Positions 37,309-49,600 of a DNA stretch of 64,000 nucleotides are shown piece after piece; positions within the stretch are counted from its first letter, which is position 1, and every line of letters starts with the position of its first letter. The stretch is taken from the NCBI RefSeq assembly GCF_020382885.2, contig NC_058496.1, forward strand, positions 8,734,501 through 8,798,500. The letters run 5' to 3'. Made by a program: the position numbers and the translations under genes. The stretch is from Scatophagus argus (Eukaryota > Chordata > Actinopteri > Scatophagidae). The notes beneath the pieces are model-generated. The model was not told the DNA's origin. It was given only the letters and a program-made list of their open reading frames with translations, and did no database searches.

Positions 37309-38690
37309 AAGTCTAAGGTTTACCATCTTGATTTAGAACAGATATGTGGATATTTTTTAAGCAAAAACTTTGTACAAAATTGAATGTATATACATTTTAC
37401 ATGTAAACATACAGTGAGGGAGGGGCATCAAGAGACACTGCAACAGCAATTGTACATTGTTTGTAGCACTAGTGTTAATGATGTTTATTTCATTGTAATT
37501 TTTTTTTAAAGGTAATGTCTTGACATGTATTAATTTTAAAATGGTGTTTACATATCTTTTTTTTTAATTTTTGACCTACTTGAAATGCTCCAAAATGTTG
37601 AAGTAAACATGCTTGTATTTGCTTCAGTGTGGTATTTTTCTTGGTAATCATTCATTTCTACATGTGTTTTGATTTCTGTATGTTTACAGCATAATTGGCC
37701 AAATGTTTGAGCTAACAGAATATAGCTGATTCTTAGCCATCTTTGGCAGAGCTTTGTGAACAAGCTGTTGCTAGAATCCAATCAGTTTGATTTTGATCTA
37801 CATTGCAAATGAAATTGCATTTAATTAAAAACCTGCATCACACCAATTTGCATTTTGTTCTGAAGACATTAGGCTTGGTCTGCATTTTTTTTTTAATTGT
37901 ACCATTTTCACCCAATAGATTCATATAAATAAAGTTTATTCTTCCCTGCAATTTTTTTTCCAACAAAAAGACATAAAATGTTCAAATAGATTTAATACAA
38001 ACTTAATGAAGCAATATGCTGGTCTGTCGTGGCCAGCTATGCACCTTAACGTCCGTCAGTCATGGTTACATTTTTAATAAAATTCTTGCTTGTGGGTTTT
38101 GATTTGGCAAAGAAAATCTTATAATTCAGGAGGACTCTTCTAATGTAAAGTTCGTGGCATGAAAATTGAGATTTCCAATTATTTTACAGATGCAGTTGAA
38201 AATACTTAGTCATATGCTGTTTCAAAGTTAACTGAATTTCCCATGAATGTGATGTCAATCCTGTTTATTGTGGCTGTTCAGTCAACACTGTCGTGTACAC
38301 GAGTTCACTACATGAATTTAGACGTGTAAAAAACAATATTCCCACGCACCTAAATACAGTTATTATACCATCACCTAAGGATATACAGGTCTGTATGTTG
38401 ATTTTATGCGAAGGACAGAATCATTTAACCCCCTTTTCCTGAAATTTGACTTAATTTGCACATTACTAACTTGGAGTTTAGATCTGATCTCCAACATAGT
38501 AATAGTTTGAACCTCATTTCAGTAGAACTTAACAAAACACGCCTTTAACTTGGCCCAAACTTTAACACTGACCAAGTGTGATGTCTGTGCTTGATTGCAA
38601 TAGGCCTACTTTTTTATTTGTAATTTTTTCTTTAGCAAAGGTTCTCTGCTTGATTAATAACTTCGTTTGACGATATTGCAACATTTGAAC
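37309..38690 (+). other. ZCCHC8 3' UTR and spacer before CLIP1
   Basis: AT-rich sequence without exons. The clearest AATAAA is at 37,928-37,933, giving a 3' UTR of about 640 nt. The remainder to the CLIP1 first exon shows no supported gene. Confidence 0.55.
37928..37933 (+). terminator. ZCCHC8 polyadenylation signal
   Basis: AATAAA followed by a GT/T-rich stretch, about 620 bp past the ZCCHC8 stop codon. Confidence 0.6.
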
Positions 38691-38952
38691 TTGTCGAAGA
38701 GTGCGGACCGGTATCCTGCGGAACTGTAACTGTTTTCTCAGAAGTGGCGGAGTGCTCCATCTTAATGAACATTTCATCTTTGGTCGGCACCTAGCGTTGA
38801 CGTTCCTCTCGGCCGTTGGACAGACAGCTCGCACACTGGGCTGTGCCTGTCTGTCTCTGATCCGAGCACTAGTCGTCGTGGTTCTCGACGTAGCTTGCTA
38901 GCTGTGTAATTTTTTTTCCTCAGAAGACGTAGGTTGTACGGAAGCATACCAG
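38690..38952 (+). promoter_or_regulatory. clip1: CLIP1 promoter and untranslated first exon
   Basis: This stretch and the next 250 bp are clearly richer in CpG than the surrounding sequence. A CAG/GTCAGT donor lies at 38,952, with no long open frame before it, fitting an untranslated exon 1. The upstream edge is a guess because the transcription start cannot be read directly. Confidence 0.5.
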
Positions 38953-41900
38953 GTCAGTATCACCCACCACACGTCGAGGCTATGTATTTCCTTAAAGTTT
39001 TTTGTTATTTTGCTGCGGTTGAGCCAGGGAACTAAGCGTAAGGTGAAAGTTGTTTCAGGCAGTGTAGACGTTACTTGAGGTGTTAGTTTGGCTAGCTAGC
39101 TAACCAGCCCTCTTGGTCCTCACCACCGGTTTGCCGTATTGCTCGGGCCTCTTTGCTAACGTTACTTAGCAACTAATCACGTCTGTTCTTATCGTGATAG
39201 CAGTCTGTGATTCGTTTAAGCCGAAGACATTGACAGTACAGTCAACGAACTGCTTGTTTCGACACCTTTATATGGCAAGCTATCTTTACAGGTGATCTAA
39301 TCTATAACAATTTGTTATGCTGAGTCTCAAGTTGTAGCAGCAGTGTGCCCTACTGGAGCTCCGGTGACATTGCGGAGACTTTTGGACTTGTGGAATTTGC
39401 CATGCTTGACGACTGTGGTCGGTCAGTGGAATATACGGATGTTTGAACATGTGGATGTACTTATGTACTTGTGTATCTCATCATAAACTGGATGTTTTCT
39501 CATCAGAGACGCAGAATTAGCTAGCGAGATAAGTTGTTTGAAACTGTATTCTTTTTACAGGCTTCACTCTTACCAGATGTGCCACCTCATCGACAGCTCT
39601 CAATCCGTTAGCTACTGATAGAGGTGACCGGGCGAGGCAGACTAGTTAGTTCACCAGACCTCAGGATAACTTATTTAACTGCGCAGTCACACCGTGTAAT
39701 ATGTTAGTGAAGCAGCTTTGTAACAGGGGAGTCTCTGCATTACTCAGTTTTGCAGCTTTAAGGTGTGACTTAGGCGTTAATTGTTGAGCCTTTTTGTTTC
39801 ACACCAAAGGCAGTTTAACTTGTTTGGACTGCAGACTTGGGAAGTGAAAAGACACTATTGAAATTCCTGTGTTTGTATTTCTGCTAGCCTTGGAGCTTCT
39901 TAATTTAGAATTTAGACTGTAAAAAATTCTTTTTCTTTTCAGATTAATTGTCCGTTTAACAGAAATACTATCTTTTGTACATCATATCCACTGTAGTGGA
40001 AAATATTAGCTTTGTGTAATTCTAGTTTAAGAGGCTGTTTTATTCTTGAAAGACTGGATTTTACAGGAAGGGTCACGTTGGACATTTTGACTACCTTAAC
40101 ATGTATTATTATTATGTACTGTATATTATTATTTTAGGTTTCAGACATGACTGGGCTTAATTGCAAGTGCCAGGAAAAGGCAGTGTTGACATAGACTTTA
40201 CTGTAAGTTATCTGTAGGCAAGGTTTATTAACATGAAAACAGGTGAATCTGTATTTATTGACACTGAGGACGCAGGATACTTTTGGATCTTATGTGCTCA
40301 TGTCCTGTTAGTTATTTTCTATGCCTTCCTCTGCTGGTGCTAGCAGGGGCCTGCATAATCATCCCTGCAGATGTTTCCTCAAAAAGGAAGAACCAGAGCT
40401 TGCCTTGGCCTTGATGAAAAAAACAGGACTATAGGAGTGTGAATTACATCAGTGAATACACAATTCTGAATATGTTAAGCCGTACTTATTTTTCTTTGGA
40501 TTAAACTAGCCATTAGTTCAGTTTATTCATGTTTACAGATCTTATAAACCTGTGCTGCTTGCTCCCTATGTGAAGTAGAAAATGAGAGCCCCAGCAGCTA
40601 GGGCTGTGGACTTAGTCACAGCTGGACTTGCTTTAAAAACATTCCAAGGAAACCTGTTCACACTTGGTTTAATATTTTTTATGTTGGTGACTAATTTTAG
40701 CCACTGAAAAACAATGTGGAGTGAAAGCTCTCTGGTTTGTTTAAGCAATGGCACCCTCCCGTCAGTTATTAGATGCTATGGTAGGCTGAAATTTATGGAG
40801 AGTTTCTGTTTTCTGTTTCATAAAACATGCAGGCAGATTCAGCTGACGTCTGTCATAAGTCGTTTTGTGCTCCTGTTGTCAGCAAAATAGGCACAACTAA
40901 AGTTTGACGGATTTTATGTACTGTACCCTGTACAGTCAGCTGGTTAAGTATGTAGCAGTTTTGCAAATATTTATCTACCAGTTGTGTTTTATTCTGTGTG
41001 AAGTGTGTCCAACATGCTTTCAGTGATTGAGGTACTATTCATATCCAGTGCTTGGACAGACTATGGACATGTAAACGTCTGTCATTACCAACACAGAAGT
41101 TGATTATATCTATGCTGTCATTTTGAGAAGTACAGTAAGTCTCAGTTCTGTTTTACAGGCTGACATCTACCCATTTCTATTTGGTTATTTACATCAGAGA
41201 AAAAATCTCTTTGGGTCTCGTCTAGTACTTTATAAGTTTAATCTGTCTGTATTATACTTTTTAATTGATCAGCATATTAATTTCTTTAAATTTTTGCAAA
41301 ACATTGGTATTTGGCTTTCTTCCTAGCTACAGATTAGTGTGAGAGTCAGTCGCAAAAGATTAAGGTTAATGCAGAGCGAAATTTGCCAGACTAAATGGAT
41401 CATTTCCAGCTGACTGCTTCAGCTCACCAATCAGAGATGAAACGGTCCCCGTTAATGCTCACAAGACAGTCGTAGTAAAGCGTGAGAGGTGTTCTACTAA
41501 GGCCTAATAGTTTAGTGACTTTTAGAACTTTTCTTGTCATATTCCACAGGCTTTTGAATCAGACAGACTACATATTGATAAAATGTTCCTTTTATTTTTG
41601 GTCATGATGAATAAATAAAGCTCTAGAATGTCACATGTGGGCTCTTTCTGTATGACTTTAATTTCAAGCATGTAGTAGTCAGCCACTGAGATTCTTTCTT
41701 TCTCTGGCCTCCCTCTGACCTGAGGGCACTAATCATTATTATTCAAAGACACAGCAGGAGAAAACTGGAACACTGCGTTTCAACTAGGTCGCTGCCTTCC
41801 AATGGCCACCCTATTCTCTGCTGAGAAATGTCCAGGAGGGTGTGTGACACAATGTCTCCTTGGTTGTTTCATCTGTTGTAGTTCCTGGGTCCTTTCAGGA

Positions 41901-43374
41901 ATGAAAGTTTGTGTAACACTGTTGATTAAATACACATTAATACCTGTTTGGGGTTAAGCACCTTGGCTGACTTAAACTGACTTTATCGTACAGATTTTAA
42001 AGGAGAGAGAGTGAGAAGGCACTGGTTTGTTTATAGTTTTCTGTAAAAGATATTTTAAGGGTTTAAGAATTACCTGAACTTCCAATGAAGCACCATCTCA
42101 AAATAGTTTTGTTACTTTGCACCAGGATCCTGCAATCTTTCATAGTCAATAGTTGTGCTAATGAAAGAAAATAAAACAATTTTGCTTGACATTATTGAAG
42201 CAATTTCATATACTACACTGTGCATGGTCTATGGGAACATACATTATAAGCAAAAGCACAGCTTTGAGCCAGTGATATGCAATGTGCAAGAGAAAATGCA
42301 TCAGCTGACGATTATAGTCAGTCATCCTTAATAGAACCAAAAATAAGCTCCCTGTTCTCAACCATAAGGTGTTAAAGCAGTTCTAAGTATGTAATTTGCA
42401 TGAATCCCAAACTATTCAAAATGGATGCTCTTCTCTAACAGGCAGGTGAGCAGCACGTGGAATCCACTAACAATATTCAATAATACTGAAATATAACAGT
42501 TTGTCTTTTGTATGTATATTTACCTAGAGACATGCTTTATACACGTGTGTTTTACAGTTGTTGTTGAGTCATGTTGTTGACTAAGGAGGTCATCCTTGCT
42601 TTGGGTCAGTTCAAGCATCAGACTTGGTGTGCTAGACGTTCTGTCCACCTGTTCTGTTCTGCAGAGTTCATATTGGTAACCTCCCACTGAAATAGACTGA
42701 GATACTATAGGTCTGACAGTAAACTGGCCTGAAACTCAAACCTTTCAGTAGTTCTTCTCTTGTTTGATTTAATTGATTAAGCCAATATGTGTATAAAAAC
42801 CTGTCACAATGCCACTTTCAGTCATATTGTCAAACTGCTTACAGCTGCTAAAATATTACATTCAGCCACTCAGTTTCTGTGGAGAGGTAATCCAACAAAC
42901 AGGATAATCTGCTGCTGCTGGAGTGGTCCTGTTTTTACAGTAATCCTGTTTAAGAAAGAGCTGCCAACCAGATTTATGCGATTTTATCTGCCTGAGTGAC
43001 AGGATGTGGGAGAGAGGTTGTTTGTGGTACTATGAATTTTGTGGTCAAGGTCACAGATGAGAACTATTCAGAAGTTCATGATGGCAGTTACACAGACTGT
43101 ATCGGCTGGCCTTTGACAGGGTATTTTTAGGTCTAACTATGACATGGTGTGTGCTGAGAAGCTTGTTGTCATAACAGAAACAAAATGGCTCCATTAACAG
43201 AACACCATTGACAAAGTCAATGAACATGCCCTGAAGACATATCTGTACTTACTATTTATTAGCTCATAAATTAAATTATTGCTGTGTGAGCACCACCCCC
43301 AGTAGAATCGGAGGCAGGAAAATGCACCAATATAAACGAAATTAAGTAATGTTTCTTTTTTTTCTCTCCAACAG
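38953..43374 (+). other. clip1: CLIP1 intron 1 (4.4 kb)
   Basis: No exon, RNA gene or clear mobile element is supported. It is AT-rich with scattered short low-complexity runs. Its 3' end is the acceptor CTCCAACAG before 43,375; a second acceptor-like site at 43,560 could shorten the untranslated part of exon 2. Large first introns often hold enhancers, but I see no specific evidence. Confidence 0.5.
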
Positions 43375-43616
43375 GGTCCTTTTTGTGGGAAGCACTTTTT
43401 CTCCCTCCTCCCTTTTCCTGTTTTTTGTTTTTGTTTAACATTTTTGTTTGTGATTATTTTTGTTTGTACTTTTTTTTTTTCGTTTAATTGATTTTGGTGC
43501 GAAGAGAACAACTTCGCCATCACAGAATTGCAACCAGCTGTTTTCATGGTCTGTGGTCAGTTTGTACCCACTGACGGACACAAGCCTTGCGGGCCCAAGA
43601 GTTCACAGGAGGAAAG

Positions 43617-46600
43617 ATGAGCACCGTCAAGCCCAGTGGGATCAAAGTGCCCAGCAAGATAGCTAAGCCACCTGGGACTGCAGCCCCCAAGACCAACTCC
43701 AGCACAGGTAAGAATCTTTCTATGTTCAGATTTTTTGATTTGTGGTGAATATGTGAGCGAGCTGTGTTTGTCCTTGAGTGTTCCACAGCCAATGCTTATT
43801 TGGTCGATACTTTTTAGTGCCCAGACCAAATTCAGTTTTATTTCTTTTTCATTTCTTGCAGGGCTTGTGAATGTCATGTCATGTCACATTTTGTACTGTA
43901 CTTTTTCCATCCTTGTTGGCAGACCTGTTTTACATTGTTTTTGGTCCCACTTTTGCGATGATACAGCTTAGCTTGTAGCACTTTGTAGTTAAACATGGGC
44001 CCATTTATTCAGTTTAGCTATTTTATTTTCTCATTCCATGGGATTAGCAGCGGGACACCCACCTTTGTATTTCCTGAACACACTTAACCAGTTTTTTTGA
44101 GGTTGCATTAAATCACAACTGATGGGAGACCATAGTAAACGTTGTAGTAAACAGTGAGGTTGGGATCGTCTTGTTTTTATTTATGCTGAGCTAAACATGT
44201 GACCGTTGGAAGAAAAAGAAGTCATGTTTAATAGAGACTGTGGTGGCTCTAACAAGTAAGTTTAATTAACTGGGTTTTGGCATTTCAGACACTTATTTCA
44301 ATCACTAGTTTTAACTAGGCAGTCATCTAACCAAAATGGCATGATAAATAAGACTTGTACTGTGCAATCATAAACTGTATATTTATCTTGTTAAGTTAAC
44401 AACAGGCCTGTTTTGACTTGAGAGGAATGAACAGTGAAGTTTAGGTTTAGAGTAGAGCTACTTGATCCTCCTCAAAGAATGCTGAAGAAACTCTGTAAAG
44501 CTTATTTTTGAATTAGTTAGCTTAGGTTTGGAACAAGGGCCTCATATTCTCTCATGCAAGCAATTGACAATTTTGTGCAATGCACTGGGAATGGCATGAA
44601 GACCCGGTGTCCACATTTTGTTTTGTGGGTTTTCTTTTTTCTTTTGTTTTTTTTTTTTCTTTGTTCAAAAAAAGCACTGGCAAAACCCAAAGAACACGCA
44701 GATGAACTGTTTGTGTAGTAAGAGAACAAGATGCTTCCCATGGGTTTTGATTGATATTAGCAAGGTAGCCAACTCAACACTTGACGAGGGTTGACTACAC
44801 AGAAAAACAAGTTTATAACTCATAGGGTGATAAAAGCACAACAGTAAGCAATTTTCAGTGTCCAGGTTAGACAGACATGGCCAGAACAAGCTTCTCCTTC
44901 TCGGTTGAGAAGTCCTGCTTCATCTAATAAGGGATAGGTTGCCTGATAAAGAGCGGCAGTGATGACATGATTACCGTTTTAAAAAGTTCAGATAATTTCA
45001 ATTTGAAGCCATTAATATAAGTTTTTCATTATGGGGTCAGTATTTTATCATTTATAAAACATTCCTTCTGGATATCAATCCACGTGATACTGTAATGTTT
45101 TTCACAGCATTTGTGACATTTGTCTTTCTCATACAAGTCAGTTTGTCAATGGATTTTTAAAAACAGCTGTTTCAACTCTTTCTATCTTTGCAGTTAAAGC
45201 TGCATCTGACAAATCAGCTCCAAGTGCCAGTGGAGGAGATGCCCAAAGTGCTGGGGATAACTTCCAGATTGGGGAGCGAGTATGGGTGAATGGGAATAAG
45301 CCAGGCTACATACAGTTTTTGGGAGAGACACAGTTTGCCCCAGGACAGTGGGCTGGGATTGTTTTAGATGAACCAATTGGGAAAAATGATGGGTCCGTGG
45401 CAGGTGTGCGCTACTTCCAGTGTGAGGCCCTACGAGGAATATTCACACGTCCGTCCAAGTTGTCTCGCACAGAAGGAGAGGCTAATGGAACTCAGACAGC
45501 GCCACCCTCCCGTGCTGCATCACCCACCCCTTCAGTTGGTAGTGTTGCCTCGCATACACCCACCACGAAATCAGCATTGCCCTCAACTACCACAGCAGCG
45601 AAGAAGGCCTCCTCCACTACACCAGCTACACCAGCTACACCAGCTACATCATCTTCCAACCTCGCAAAGACAAACAGTGAATCTATTTCCAACCTGTCAG
45701 AAACTGGATCAGTCAAGAAGGGAGAAAGGGAACTGAAGATAGGTGACCGTGTATTGGTAAAGTTTGTTACATTAACTAAAAGAAAGAAATGTTTTTCTTG
45801 CTTTTTCTTGATTACTGTCACCATTGCTTGTCCAGACTGGCTAACAGAACCCTCCTTCTGTCACCATCTTTGTTCATTCCTGGTGAATTGGATGTATCAT
45901 GACAAACACCTTCCTTTCTAGTAGTGCTTATTGAATATCATTTATGGGTATTCGGGAAAGCTATCAAAAGTACAGTCATTATACAACTATTATTAGAGAC
46001 GAGGACAGTAGGAGACACATCAGCTACTGTTCCTGCCTCCAAAGTCTCACAAGTCAACTTTATTATCTTTTTTGACAAATGTGCCTCTTGAAATTTGAAA
46101 CATCAAGATGTGCAGCCATGCTTACTGTGCCCAATAAACAGATAACCAACACATTTCTAAAGACCAGAAGAAAATAAGTAATAGCATGTTAGGCTTTTCC
46201 TGCTTATGTATTGTATCTTATGTATGATCACCACTGTCACATTTAAGATAATGTAAACCAGCTATGCATTTTATATAATTGAAAGAAAAAAATGTTCAGT
46301 TTCATACCTTAACAGTTTGATCTGGTCTAATTTTGTTCTAAGTTTCTACATGTTTGCTGCTGTTGCTTTGATGGAATTATCTCAGTCAAAGTTTTTTACA
46401 GGGGAAAGCTGATTATCCTTGAGGCCTCTCTTATCTGTTGAAGAGATTAAATGTAGGCTAATGTTTGGCGTTTCCTTCTTAGGTTGGTGGTACAAAGGCA
46501 GGAGTGGTACGTTTCCTTGGAGAAACAGATTTTGCCAAAGGCGAATGGTGTGGTGTGGAATTGGATGAACCCCTAGGAAAGAATGATGGGGCGGTGGCAG

Positions 46601-49600
46601 GCACAAGGTACAAAAGCCACTGGATGTGTAAATAACTGAAAGAAAGAAACTTCTTATACTGGCTAAGCATGTGTACACTATGACTTCCATTTTCATGATT
46701 CTATTGAATTATCTGTCCCCAGATATTTTCAGTGTCAGCCCAAGTATGGCTTGTTTGCTCCAGTGCACAAAGTCACACGCATTGGCTTCCCATCGACCAC
46801 ACCAGCCAAAGCAAAAACAACAGTTCGGAAAACAGTGGCCACACCATCAGGGCTAAAGCGAAGCCCTAGTGCTTCCTCCATTAGTACCATGAGTTCTGTG
46901 GCGTCTTCTGTCAGTGCCAAGCCCAGCCGCACAGGCCTGGTGAGATATGGACACACTCAGCTGCAACAGTGTTACAAATTTGTACTCATCCATTTTTAAG
47001 TGCTGTGTTTACTGATCAGTGTGACCATGTTTACATTCTGTCTGTCCATAGCTAACGGAGACATCATCCCGGTATAGTCGAAAGATCTCGGGCACCACAG
47101 CTCTACAGGAGGCCCTGAAGGAGAAGCAGCAGCATATTGAGCAGCTAATGGCTGAGAGGGACATGGAGAGAGCTGAGGTAGCCAAGGCTACTGGCCATGT
47201 TGGAGAGATGGAGCAAGAAATCAGCCTGCTCAGAGACGATCAGGAGCAGGTCAGCTCCCACAGTGGTTTAGAAGCACTCTGCATGATTATTAATTACTCT
47301 TAGAGTAAGAGTTTCTCTTAATTGCCTCCTGGTCTACATCAGTTTTTTGTCCAATATCAACCTTTCTGTTGAAGATGGAGGCTAAGATGGACCAGTTACG
47401 TGCCTTGGTAGAAGCTGCAGACAAAGAAAAAGTTGAGCTGCTGAATCAGCTGGAGGAGGAGCGTAGGTAAGCATTCCCAGAGGTGTGACTAGTCACACAG
47501 AAATGTACTGTCACCCATGACAGTATGTCATCTATTGTTTTTGATATTATGGGGCCACACAGAAAATGAGAAAGTGGCAGCTAAGATCATAATGCTTTTT
47601 TACTCTTACAGTCTTGAGGAAGTACCTGTATGTCTGTGTGATGGCTTAACCTTGGTCTTAATCATTGTAGTCAAAGCTCAGGTTGAAACAACAACAATTT
47701 AAAAAAAATCTCCAGCAAAAACATTTTTTCTGTTGAATAGGAAAGTGGAGGATCTTCAGTTCCGTGTAGAGGAGGCTTGCATTACCAAAGGAGATCTGGA
47801 GGTAAATGCACGACACAGATCCAAAGACAGGGCTGCTTAAATCAACATTTTAATGAATTTGTGTTTGAAAAATTAAACATTGATCAATGCGATAATATCA
47901 AACTGTGAATCAGACATTTCTTTTTGAATTAAATAAAAAAGTGGCAGGGGTGCCACTGATTTGTCCCACTGATTTAAAATCCAAATTTTAATATCTGTCA
48001 TATATGCGTGTATATATGTGTGTGTTTATATATATTTATTTATTTATATCAGTCAATATCATCCATGACAAGAGAGTGAGCTGAATTTTTTGTTTACATC
48101 AGTGTGTGTCCTTCAGTCCAAAGCAATTTAAGGTTGCACAGGATTTACTGGTATGCCTTGTCACAAAGCTGCAATTGAGCCCAGACGGATCATTTTCATT
48201 ATCTGTCATTTATGTTAGCAGTGAAAACTACCCATTATGCAGTCTCAGTAGGCGTGTTTGCATGGGCAGTTTGATATTTCTTTCATCTTGCATCAGATGA
48301 TGTGCTGTCAAATGCACCCAGTCGTGCAGGAAAGCTCTTGCTTTGATGACAGTGCCACTCACCAGAAATAAATACACACCCCATGATGTCCATGCAGTTA
48401 GGAACCCTGTCTTGTTAATAGGCATATTAATATTGTTGTACTAGAGTTAGCCTAGTGAAAGACTTTATGTAGAGATATGAATTATTTTTTGCTACAGTGT
48501 TTAGACATTATGAGGAGACAACAGATTTTACTGTCCTGGTTAATCAAAGCTAGAGGGATTTCATTTTTCCTTTACAAATTATTTTACAGTAAATTAATAT
48601 AGTAAGCTTTGATCAGTCGTCGTCTTTTTCTCAAATGAGTCACGTGCTTATTACCAAGTAATGATATGCTGAGTGGGACACACTGGTATCTGTGTTCATA
48701 TCTGATCGAAGGATTTGTTTCATTATTCCACAGTGCTACACAAAGGACCGTCTCAATTACTCTGAAGGCATCCAAGCTCGAAATAGATGTTTAAAATGAG
48801 TGCTACAGGGTTAGAATATCCCTTTATCTTCTTTTTAAACGTGTATACTAACATTTTATTACTTACTCACAGCTGTTGATATATGAAATCTTGCATGCAG
48901 CTTGAAATACACCGACAAAAAAAAACCTCTCCAAATAGGTTCAACTCAGAAATGCTTTGTTGACTTAAAGCTGTTGAAGGTGGACTAATGTTGTGCTGTA
49001 ACCCTCACTGCCTCCCTGTTCAGTGACGTGACATTATTGCTTCTTTTTCCCCTCTCGTCCTCGTCTTTCATGTTGGTCCAGTGCTCAGCATGGAACCACT
49101 GGAGATGCTACCTTGTCATTCCACTTCCCAGTCACAGAGCTGAGTTCATGTTACCCACTGCAAATAAGAGGGAATAACATTCAATTTAAGAATTCAGTTG
49201 TAATTTTTATACAAAGAAAGATGTGTCGGGCTAAATCATGGCTTATACTTACCGCACCAATAATGAACAGTGGTTACATACATACATGTCTTAGTGTACT
49301 TAATTTGAAGTATTCTTAAACCCTAGTCCAGTAAACCCTAATATTCTCACAATTGCACCCTTTTGACCTCATTCATTACCTTTGAATGTGGTATATCATT
49401 TAGTTAGACATTACAGCTCATTTGTCAGATTGTGTCCATGGAATACTTAGGCTACTGACACCACTTGCAAAATTGGTGTTATAGACTAGAAGCATGAGGC
49501 TGTGTCAGGATGTTTGTGTTTCCATAAAACCCTTATTCGAAGAACACAACATTAAGAAGTCAAATGGGATTCCTTTCTGTTTCCTGAACTCGACACGCAT

